Below are positions 33,167-45,200 of a stretch of DNA of 64,000 nucleotides, piece after piece (the first letter of the stretch is position 1; each line of letters starts with the position of its first letter). The stretch lies in contig CM077676.1 in NCBI GenBank assembly GCA_039707655.1, forward strand, positions 240,268,866-240,332,865, written 5' to 3'. The position numbers and the translations under genes were made by a program. This stretch comes from Elymus sibiricus (lineage: Eukaryota > Streptophyta > Magnoliopsida > Poales > Poaceae). The notes beneath the pieces are model-generated. The model was not told the origin of the DNA. It did no database searches and worked only from the letters and a program-made list of their open reading frames with translations.

Positions 33167-33174
33167 AAACCCTA
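33167..33174 (+). promoter_or_regulatory. Telo-box in the SMC1 leader or proximal promoter
   Basis: AAACCCTA, a motif often found near the start of plant cell-cycle and translation genes. It lies 44 bp before the ATG. No clear TATA box is visible between 33060 and 33217. Confidence 0.4.
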
Positions 33175-33217
33175 GTTCAGTTAGGAAGGGCAAGGGGAAC
33201 TAGGAGGTGGGGAAGAC

Positions 33218-36200
33218 ATGGCGGCCGCGGCGGCCTCCGTTGGACAGAGCAGCAGAGGCGGCGGTGGGCGGATCCATCGGCTGGAGGTGGAGAATTTTAA
33301 GTCGTACAAGGGAACGCAGACCATCGGCCCCTTCTTCGACTTCACGGCCATCATCGGTCCCAATGGCGCCGGCAAGTCCAATCTCATGGACGCCATCAGT
33401 TTTGTGCTCGGCGTCCGCTCCGCACACCTCCGTGGCGCCCAGCTCAAGGACCTCATCTACGCCCTCGACGACCGCGACAAGGAGGCCAAGGGTCGCAGGG
33501 CCTCCGTACGTCTCGTCTACAACCTCCCAGGCACCGGCGGCGAGCTTCACTTCACCCGCACCATTACCGGCGCCGGTGGCAGCGAGTACCGTATCGACGG
33601 CCGACTCGTCACGTGGGACGACTACAACGCCAAGCTCAGATCCCTCGGCATCCTCGTCAAGGCCCGCAACTTCCTCGTTTTCCAGGTCTTCACTAATTCT
33701 TCCTCCTCGATTAGCAATAATTCCGGAGACGTGACATGAGCATTTGTGCTGCAGGGTGACGTGGAATCCATCGCCTCCAAGAATCCTAAGGAACTCACTG
33801 CACTTCTGGAGCAGATTGCCGGCTCTGATGAGCTCAGGAGGGAGTACGACGAATTAGAGGAACAGAAAACAAGTGCTGAAGAGAAATCTGCACTTGTCTA
33901 TCAAGAGAAAAGGACCATCGTCATGGAGAGGAAGCAGAAGAAGGCGCAGAAGGAAGAGGCAGAGAAGCATCTGCGCTTACAGCAGGACCTGGTACTTCTC
34001 TCGCACTCATTTCTTTTGTTCTGAAAAATCTCAAGTTTGGGTTACTTACTCTATCAAATATTCACATTATGCGCCCTATGTCTTTGCTTCTCTTCAGAAA
34101 CTGTTAAAAACAGAGCATCTCCTATGGCAACTCTACAGCATTGAAAAAGACATGGAAAAAATAGAAGCTGAACTTGAGGATGATAGACGTTCTCTTCAGC
34201 AAGCGCGTGAAGATAATCAATCCTCTGACAATGGACTTGCTGCAAAAAGGAAGGAGCAAAGTGCATTTCTCAGGAAAATTACTTTATGCGAGAAGAGTAT
34301 GGCCAAGAAAAAGCTTGATATTGACAAGAAGGTAGGTGCCTTATTTTCACTCCTAAACCCCACAAATCTTCCATCATGACATTTCTGTTTTCGGCTGTAT
34401 GGGGAGCTTATCAAATTCTTTTCTTCCGTTCTTTTTTCTCATGGCATCATACAAATAGCCCCCCCCCCCCCCCCCCCCCCCCCTACTTGTGCCCATCACC
34501 CGACATCCCTCTGGTGTTTGATAATTGTCGTTTTCACAGTTAATAGTGATAGCTGTATCTGGTTTTAGATGATCATTTCTGTTTTTTTTTTAATGACTTG
34601 TATGCTTGTAAGACTCACATTCATCTATTAAGTTGCTGATCATTGTATTTGCTCTTAATTACGTGTTCAATTTTTAGCTTCTTGCAATTTAGAATTCTTA
34701 TTAGTAGGTGAAACAAGGCTTGCCTTCTAGAGATTTAGAGCGTACCAATGTCGTTGAAATTATGAATTGGGCATGTTAATTACATCCTAATTGATATGTT
34801 TCTTCTTCAGCAACCCGAGCTTCTTAGATTGAAAGAGCAAATATCTCGGCTCAAATCCAAAATCAAAAGCTGCAACAAAGAGATTGACAAAAAGAAGGAT
34901 GATAACAAGAAACATTTGGAAGAGATGAAAAGGCTGCAGAGTGCTTTGGCTGATGTCACAAGTGCTATTGAGGATTTGAACGAGCAAGGCCAAGATAAAG
35001 GAGTGAAACTGCAATTAGCCGATGACCAAGTCCAGGAATATCATAGAATGTGAGTCTGACTGTCGTATCTCCATGCGTACTATCTAAGGAGAGGAACACC
35101 ATTGTGTCTCGTCTTTATCTTTCTAGTTTCTAGGCATAAAATATACTTGGGAGTTGAATGAGCGATGCGAGTCTCAAAATCGTAGAATGATATGTATTTC
35201 TTAACAAACTTCGAATGCTAGAACATCTACTTGGGGGGGGGGGGTCGTTTATATAAGACAAGTCTGCATGTAGATACTAGATGCAACGAGGCCATACTGT
35301 ATGATTTGGTTACAATCACCTCGCAGAATCTGTGGGCTTTTGAGTTTTATATTAGTTATGAATAACGGTCACAAAATGGATGAATTTAAACTTTTTGATC
35401 AATGTGCTTGCATTCTTTTGATATTTGTGAGTGCATCCCTATGAAGGTTTCACTGGACCTTAACTTCTGTTACAGCAAGGAAGATGCAGGAATGAGGACA
35501 GCAAAGCTGCGAGACGAGAAGGAAGTATTAGACAAAGAGCTAAATGCTGATATTGAAGCCAAAAAGAATTTAGAGGAGAATATGCAACAGCTGCGTAGCC
35601 GTGTTGATGAGATATCATCACAGGAGAGTGAATTGCAGACAAAGCTTAATAAGATTCTTCATTCAATCCCCAAGCATGAAGATGAGCTTACACGCTTACG
35701 TGAGGATCATAACAAGATTGCAAAGGATCGCCAATCTTCAGGGTTAGTCCATACCAAAGTCCTTTGATCTTGATGGGTTGCTTGTTCGAATCATCAGTGT
35801 ATTAACTTTTGCTCTACCATAAATGTTGTTTTGAATTTTGATGTCCAATACATTATTTTTCAAACTTTATGCAGAGCTAAGTATCTGACATTGAAGCAGA
35901 GGGTGGATGAGATAGATACGCAGTTACGTGAACTCAAAGCTGTGAAGCATGAAAGTGAGCGGGATGCTCGATTTTCAGAAACTGTTAAGAGTCTTAAGAG
36001 GCTATTCCCTGGAGTCCATGGTCGCATGACTGAACTTTGTCGGCCCTCACAGAAGAAATACAACCTTGCTGTCACTGTTGCCATGGGAAAATCCATGGAT
36101 GCAGTAGTGGTGGAAGATGAAAGCACAGGAAAAGAATGCATTAAGGTGCTGTTAATTTTTTGTTTAATTCAAAACGTATTTCTCCAGAATACATAGCACT

Positions 36201-39200
36201 TGTTAAATGAAATCAAACAACCAGCGCGCCACTTAGGATGTGTTTGGTTTGAGGGACAGGCTAGAGTGGTTGTGGGTATCCCCAACCACCTGGCTAGGGA
36301 TAGCCCTTTTTTCTGTTTGGTTGGATGGGTGAGGTTAGCCCTTTTTTTGTTTGGTTCGAAGGATGAAACATGGTTGAGCATTAGCCATTGGAGTGTTTGG
36401 TTTGAGGGATGAAATAATGGATAGATGATGTGGTGACATTTTTGACCGAGTTTTTTTTTTTTTTTTGGGGATGGATAGATGATGCGGGGACATTTTTGAC
36501 TGAGCTGATGAGATTACTCCCATAATTTGCACTGTTTTCCATGAAAAAAATTATTCATCGACATAGATCAGCAACACATGAGTGAACACACACAAGCACC
36601 CATTCCACATGACCACATCATGCACGCACGCACACCACACATCGAGGACGCCTCAACAGCACGCAGCAGCACATACATTCTGTTTCATCGGTGGTAGGAG
36701 ATACAGCAGCACAGTGGCCGGAAATACAGTAGCAGAAGATACAGAAGTACGTTGTGCATACAACGGAAGAAAATACAGCAGCGGGAAGATCGATCCAGCT
36801 CCATGCACGCAGCCGCCGCCCCAACCTCAATCGCCGGCCACGTGCGACTCCTCAAGCCCCCAGCCGCCGCCCTCCTTGAGATCCAGCCACGCCGGCCTCC
36901 TCCTCAAGAACCAGCCTCCGCAATGGCCGGCCGCCACAAGCGATCGATGGAGAGAGGAGAGTAACAGGGTGTTCTCGCGGGTGAGCGCGAGTCAATAGCC
37001 AAAAAACGATTCGCATGCGAGAGTGCGCGACGCGCACGCGGAGTGGTTGCCACCACCCGCCACTTTTTCGCGGCTGACCACAACCCCTTTTTTTGCAAAT
37101 ATTCTCAGCATCTGGCTGCCTCTATCCCTCCTCGCCCCAGGTCCAAACAGGTGGCAACCACAGCAAAAAGGGGTTATCCCTGTCCCTGGAAGGATATCCC
37201 TGCAACCAAACACATCCTTATATATGCTTGCATGGTTATGGAAGAGATGTGTGTATGCTAAAAACAGATGTAGTTCCAATCTGTGTATTGGTGGAATCTT
37301 CCTATACATGTGAAGCGTTAAAAGAAACTTGGATGGGTTTCAACTTTTCAGATGAATGGACGGACGGTGGTGTTTGAACTGCACCTAACATCCATCTGAA
37401 CTGACAATTTGCACAACTTCCCTTGGAGTGGGAGCATGATGGATAGCACCCTACGGATGAAAGCACATGATACTCTTATTGCAAGACTTGCCTTGGGCAA
37501 ACTTCACCCGAATGATGCTACTGTAGTTCCATATCCACTGTCATGGAATGCCACACTTTCTTAGCTACCTTGCCCACTTGTCTTGCACTCACTATTTTGA
37601 CACAGTTGTGGCAAACAATTCGTACACCAAAAAGATGTGGCAAACCACACTTTGCGGCCTTTTTTCTGGCAAAACAAAAGATATCAACCAAATAGCAACC
37701 AGTCTATCAACCACGTTTTGCATTTGTGTTTGTCACGTTATACAATTTTCTGATTTAAGGTGATCCTTTACTTTTGGCATCATCTCCCAGAATGCGCAGT
37801 AACTTTATGTCTCCTGTGCTGCAGTATTTGAAGGAACAACGTCTTCCTCCACAGACATTTATTCCCTTACAATCGATCCGTGTGAAGCCAATAACAGAGA
37901 GGTTGCGTACCCTTGGAGGATCTGCACAGTTGATCTTTGATGTGATACAATATCCTTTTTTTTCTGTATCTTGGTGATGTTTGCTGCATGCTCCTTTTTT
38001 TTGTATCCTTTCGAGTTTTGAGTGATCAAATCAAATGTTTATCTACCAGATGATTTTATCTGCCTTACTGAATAATATTGCTTTTGCAGTTTATACTTGT
38101 TGTAAAAATTTGTAATGCATCACTCCATGGAGTGAGAAGAGCTGTTGACGTTTATCTCCCTTGATCGCCCCCATGTGGATATCCAGTTTTTATAAAAAAT
38201 TCATTGCTGTTTCCCCCAGAAAACTGCAAAGGCCCTTTCACTTATTTTTAGACTAGTGTTGCTATTCAATCTTGTTTTGCACACTTGCTTGCTTGTGATT
38301 TTGCTAGATAGAGTTATTTGGTGCAGTCTTTTGCTTCTTGTGTCAGTTGTCGATGAGCTATATTTCAATGAATTTGTATGGTCTAATGTGAAAAACGACC
38401 ATTGTGCCAAATTGTTTGGTTTTGCTTGTCATTTGTGTCTTAACATTATACGTTTGATCGAGCTTTGGAGAAAGCAGTTCTGTATGCTGTTGGGAATACA
38501 CTTGTGTGTGACAAACTTGATGAAGCTAAAACTCTAAGTTGGAGTGGTGAAAGGTACAAGGGTAAGTGCATGCGCTCATGTTCTGAAATGACATTTTCTA
38601 AAAAAAAATATGCTTACTTGGCTCTCACATGTATGTATTAGTCGTTACTGTCGATGGGATTCTTTTGACTAAATCTGGCACAATGACTGGTGGAGTAAGC
38701 GGTGGAATGGAAGCTAGATCAAATAAATGGGACGACAGCAGAATAGAATGTACATATCCTTTTTTTTTTTCCGATTATTACCAATAGACATGTGCAATAT
38801 TTTGTAATTTGCCTTACTGGGTCTTCATGCAATATGTGATGTAGCTTTGAAGACGAAGAAAAATAAGCTAGAGTCTGAAATGTCCGAACTTGGTTCCCCA
38901 AGGGAGTTACAAAGAAAGGAGCTTGCTGTATCTGAGAAAATAACTGGACTCGAGAAAAAGTTACATTACTCGAATGTCGAACAGGTTGGTAGATAGTTTT
39001 GACCACCCTTGACCATACTTTAAACTCTCCTAGAACACTGCTATTTCCTGGCTGTTTCTAATACTATTTCTTGTGTGCAGAATAATCTCAAGGAGAAGCT
39101 ACACAAATTGGCATCTGAGAAACGTAATATTGAGAAAGAAATTGATCATCTGGAGCCAGGAAAGGAGGAGGTAATATATCAATGTGTTCAACTGTTGTTT

Positions 39201-42200
39201 AAGTCAGGTTCCAAGTGGTACTTGTGCATCAGTCACTAATACATAATTTTCTTAGTTGGAGAGCCGTCTTGCTAAAAATGAACGAGAAGTAAGAAAGCGG
39301 GAGAAAAAAATAAATGAGATAGTGGACAGGATTTACAAGGATTTTAGCACGTCAGTTGGTGTGAAGAACATTCGTGAATATGAAGAAAAGCAACTGAAAG
39401 ATGCTCAAGCACTGCAGGAGAGGAAGCTAAGCCTGAGCAATCAATTATCGAAACTGAAATACCAGTAAGTAATCCTTCATTTATTGTTTTCATGTGAATC
39501 AACTGGCTAAGCCTACATTTACTTTCACGTGCATACCTCATACGGCGTTCGGAGCATGATTTTGTTCTGCAGGCTGGAATATGAACAAAAGAGAGATATG
39601 CAAGCTCCGATTGCGAAGTTAAACAATACACATGAGACCCTAGAGAAGGAGCTGAAGGGATTGCAAGAGAGAGAAACTCGTGCTAAGGCTGATGCTGAAC
39701 ATATTTCAAATCAGATGGAAGAGCTGAAAGCTGAGGCTGAAGGTACACTTCCGAAGCATGTTGTCTGTTTTTCTGTAGTCCTTGATAAGGATGCAAGTGG
39801 GGTGGGATGCGTCCAGCCTACACCTGCCTTACTTTGTCTGCTTGCGGTTAAGCCGGGTTGATGCGGCAGCCTGCACTGCCCGCAAGTTTCGCCGGTTAAT
39901 GTGGCAGCCTGCATACGCGACATTTTTAGTCCCAATGAATGCCGGATGGTTTCAGTTGTGCATGTTCAAATACTAGAAACTGAAGAATAAAACAACCAGA
40001 AATATGAAGAAAAAAAAAACCCTCTAAGGCCTGGTCGTTTTCTCCATCAAGTTAGAACCAGCCTAGAAGATGGCACATGGCAACACAAATCTCATAGCAT
40101 CTGTATCTTCTCCAACTCGTTCCATCCCCAACCTGTATCATCTTCTCCAACTCGTTCCATCTCCATCTTCGATGTTGTAAGAAAATGGCTGCTGAGCACA
40201 GCGCATCATCAAGGTGCATTCCAATCGTTGAGTGTGATCAGGAACATGAAGTTCTTTTTTTTGAGGGAAGGAACATGAAGTTCTTGATCATGGTCACTTG
40301 GTGAAGACTACAAATAGCTCCCCCATAAACCATATGGGAAGCATTGTCTTGTATATCATCTTCCCATGCACCCATCATACTTCTATGGACCTTCAAGCTT
40401 CAAGCATATGTCCATTCATCAATATCTCTACAAAGTTTGGTGAAATTCTTCGAATATATCCCTCATAACCTTATGGGAAGCCTCTTCGTGTAGACCATCT
40501 TCACATGTCCATCAGCTTCAAGCATGTAGTCCCTCGAGATACCTATCTTGAACTTGCCCTTATCTACCTTGATGACCATCTTCACTTGATGTCATCCTCA
40601 CATGGGCTACTTGAAATCTTTCTTTCGATGCAAGCCCATGAGAATCATCTAACCCATATAGACATAGAAAACACATAGTATGGGTTAGTTCACAAAACAC
40701 AATTCACAAGTGCTTACCATACCACTAGATCCCATGTGGTACACTATTTACGCTTGTGTATTGACCGTCTAGAATTCAATCTTTGGGCTTTATCTTGGTC
40801 AACCTTTATCTTTACTCCATACTCTATCTTGATGTCTTAAAGCCACATTGAACTCTTCCCTTCACTTCATTGCTTCAAGACATGATGGCCAACATCTCAA
40901 TTTTCTCATCACCATGTTGAGTTTCTCCATGTATATTAGATTGGTCATCATTTGCTCTTCTAAATGCTCCATCACAATCTCTTGAGAGGCACAATGAATT
41001 CTTTACTTGAATTACTTGCTTCAAGACTTTATCAACCATGACTCAACATATGAGCTCATCATAATCTCATCTTCAAGCCATATATGGAATTCTTTTCTTT
41101 AATCATTGTCTCAAGATCTTGATCCATCATGCCTCAACCCGAAAGCCCAAGCATGACAACCTTTGAGTTCTATGATTGAATAAAAAATAATCAATATGAA
41201 GTCTACTTCTTTATCACAATAGATTCATCACTAGAACTCAATGATCTTGATGCAAATCTTGCTGTTGATGTCATTCATTCCAAATCCATCAAATCTCCTT
41301 CATGCATCACCGCTATATATCTCAATGCAAACATTGGTCCATAGGGCTTCGTTAATTACCAAAACCACACATAGGGACTATATTCACTTTCAGCCATCCG
41401 CGTCACTGCGGCTGCTGCACCAATCTGCGGAGATCAGAGCGGCAGTGGAGGAACGGCTGGCTCTAGCCACAATCCAGTAAGGGGAGTGATGTAGGGTAGA
41501 ACCCTAGTTCATGATCTTTTCACACTTGGAGGGGGGAAAGGAGCAAATCAAGATAGGAACACAACAAGAACACTCAATTGACAAAGATCCAATCACACAT
41601 GTGCTAAATCCACATACATAAGGGGGATACAAGGGTCCAAATCCAACACAAGAAGGCAAAAGAGGAACTAGTTCATCCCAATCCAAGAGGAATTGAGGTC
41701 TTGATATCCAAGAGGATCTTCCCTAGAAGGGGTCTTGAATCCACTATGGGATCTTCTCACATGGAGGTCTTGATCTCCATGGGAGGGTAGTGGATGAGCA
41801 AAGCTCTATCTCAAATCTGAGCTAATCCTTTGCTAACCCTAAAACGGAGGTGGGAGACGAGTATTTATAGTCTAGGTGGAGAAAAGGGGTACATGGCCTC
41901 GGGCCGAGTCACTACGCGCAGGCAGGCCGGAAGTTCTGGGCGCCGGAGGTTCCGGGCAAAGGTCCGACCTTGTTCCGGGGTTACCAGAGAGTTTGCACGC
42001 CTGGGGTCGTCGTGGGGGTCGGGGGCCGGAAGTTCCGGGCGCCGGACGTTCCGGGCGAGGGTCCGGGGGAGTTTCGGGCTGAACAGAGAGTTTGCACGCC
42101 CGGGGGTCGTCTTGGGCGTCAGGGGCCGGAAGTTCCGGTGTAGCCGGAGGTTCCGGCCGAGGTCCAGCCTGGGCAGAGAGTTCGCACTCCTCTTGACGCT

Positions 42201-45200
42201 GGTTGTTCCTTCTCCTTCAACTCTCGGTTCCACGGGATGATCGTTGTACCTAATCACACACAGTATCTTTGCTTGAGGTAGCGACCATGTCTCATTCAAA
42301 TGTATAGGAAGCTCGGGGAGGAGTGATGTCACCTCGGTTTGAATAGCACGTGCGTGAGCTCTTGTCATGGGTCCACTTGGTACTCACGGAGTTGGTGTAG
42401 CGTCCATGGGGATGACCATGGGATGCTCCGCATCAGGGAGGCCTTTGGAGCTGCTAACGACTACAGCTTAGGAGAAAGGCTGCCAGTGGAGATGGAGGCG
42501 CCGCCGTCGAATGTACTGTCAGGAGATGTGCGGATATCTTTTAGGCATCTTGCGGATATGTTGGCTGACCGCTGCAGCCAGCCCACTTCAATCCGCGGGA
42601 ACAATGCGGTCATATATGCAGTCAACCCACGAGAAATTATGTGGGCTTGGTTTGCGAGGTGGGACACTGGGTTAGCAGGCAGGCCCGCCACACTTGCACA
42701 CGTAGTTCTTGATTGCCAAGTAGGTGACTCTTTTAGGGATGCTAGTTGGTCGATCCATGCCCCTTGCCATTTAATTGGTTCATTGCTGCTTAATTTAAGT
42801 ACCGAAGAACCCATATCACAGTTATTGCACCTAATTGTTCCTTAAGTTTGGTTTTCCAGCTCTACCAGAAGTCATGGCATTGTGCATTCACTTAATAGTA
42901 TCCATACCTGAATATGTAATGTTTTGGCTGATGAACTCGTTGTTTCCTTTCCATAGAGGTATACAAGTTCATCCTTGCATTTTGTGCAAAGATCTTCTTA
43001 TGGAGCTCTGTTGATTGTTTCTAAATGGTGTTTCGGAAGTAATATACATCTGGCAGTGTTCTCCATGTTCAAGAAAGTGTTTTTTAGCGGCGCTTAATCG
43101 TGCTTAAGCGCCGAGTGTTGGCTAAACGCTTCGCTTCTGCCCTGGGCACAGATTTTAGCGTTGAGTGTTTTTTAGCGCGATTAAGTGGGCGATTTAGCAC
43201 TAGGCGCTGGGTGAGCGTGCGCTGTGCGCGCCTAATCGATGGAATAGCGATGGAAATGGTCGGGCGGGAACAGAAAAGTGTAGGCGAGAGGGGAAAGGGG
43301 GTATAAAGGCCACGGCCCAAATTGACCTGGGGGCTAGGGTTAGAAGCAGAGGGGTAAGGAGAGGCTGTTGTGGCGGCTCCTGGAGGCACGGCTCCCTGGT
43401 CCTCCTTGACGTCCACTCTATTCAGTCAGGTGAAGATTGAGACTGATTCGTCCTCTCCGCTCCTGTCTCCTCCTCTCATTGTTCTTTATGCAGATCTTGC
43501 TCCTCCTCTGTTCTGCACTTCTGTTCTTTAGTTCTTCTTCTTCCTCATCTGTTCCAGATCCAGTGCAGCAGTGCTCCTCTTCCTCCTCTGCAGCTCTGCT
43601 CTCTCTTGTACTCATCTCATTTAGTCATTGCCAAATTTGTCTAGGAATTGCATAAGTTGAGGCAGGAGATGATGCTATGCATCAGCACAAGAGAGAGCAC
43701 TGGCACTGAAGAGGAACTCGGAGGAATTGCATAAGTATGGAGGCAGGAGATGATGCTGCATCAGCAAGAGAGCAGTGGCACTGAAGAGGAACTACATTTT
43801 ATGTGCTATTTCAATTACCTATGTGCTATGTTTCATATTTTCCTGTGTATTCAAAAACAGCCAAATTCAGGCCAATTTTTAAAAACGCTTAAGCGCATTG
43901 CTCATTGCTCTAAGCTGTGGCCTTCCGCTCCGCTTACGCTTTCCGCTTTTTTGAACATTGAGCGTTCTTATGAAAATAGCAGCCTTATGAATTTACACCG
44001 AGTTCTTGCTGTGAATTTTAAACCGAGCATGCCATACGAAGCGTCTTGTGAGGTCAACCGAGCTCTTCATAATGAATATCAGCTTGTCCAAAAATTTGTA
44101 CATCTTGTTCCTTTTCCATTCACCTTTGTACTGATTCATGAAACTCTTCACTAACACAGACTGGAAGTTGAAGTCAGATGAATGTGAGACAGCAATTGAG
44201 GAACTAAAGAAACAGAATGATAGTGTTGCTGCTGCATTGGCAAAGCTGGATCGCCAAGTGAAGTTAAAGGTAGGTTTCTCTAACAGTACAACTGCTTTCA
44301 TCGAATATTCATTTAGACAATTTTAATAAGGTTATGGCTGAAGCCTGTTAAACGATTGATTTCTTCGTTGTTTTTGTTTGGGTTTGTGCTTAGACAATTT
44401 ATATAGACAATCTTAAGGCTGATACAGTAATGAAACCATCGTTTTTCTTGTAGGAGGGACAGATAGTTCAACTTAGATCACGCCAACGGGAGATTCATGA
44501 GAAGTGCGAACTGGAGCAGTTAAAGCTTCCTACAGTTAATGATCCAATGGACACTGGATCATCCTCACAGGAACTTGTCCTTGATTACAACCAGCTTAGT
44601 GAAATCTACCTGAAAGAAATGCGGCTGTCTGACCGTGACAAACTTGAGGCAGAGTTCAAACAAAAAATAGGTACACTAATGGCTGAGATTGAACGCACTG
44701 CTCCAAACTTAAAAGCACTGGACCAATATGAAGCACTTCAAATGAAGGAAAAAGAGGTGAGCGAGAAGTTTGAAGCAGCTAGGAAAGAAGAGCGAGAGGT
44801 AGCTGACAAGTATAACTCTGTCAAGCAAAGAAGGTATTGCCCAATTATTTTCGTCTCTAGTTATGGTACTATTTACTTGTTTCTTTATTTTCAATACAAA
44901 TGTATGCTGATCGAACTGTGGAGTTTCGCTTGGATGATTGGCATGTAGGACTAGCAAAACTCTATGGAATTCCACTTTCTAGCACAGCTTAAACTTAATA
45001 TATGTGATGTTCAGGACGAGCTTGCATTATCTGACCGGAAACCACAGCTTAAACTTAATATATCACTTATGTTAGTATTTGCATGTTCAGGAAGTGTTCT
45101 ATTTTGGAAACCACTCATCTAAGTGCTCAATTTATGTCAGAGCTCTAATATATTTACACAAGATCTTACTAATATATTCACTGTTGAAAACATGATAATA

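Noticed and set aside
33181..33550. Minus-strand ORFs of 91-116 codons over SMC1 exon 1
   Set aside because: They are shadows of the GC-rich SMC1 first exon, whose plus-strand frame has Walker A.
38097..38150. GT-AG alternative for SMC1 intron 7
   Set aside because: No GT donor near 37949 keeps the reading frame and the conserved hinge residues; AT-AC does both.
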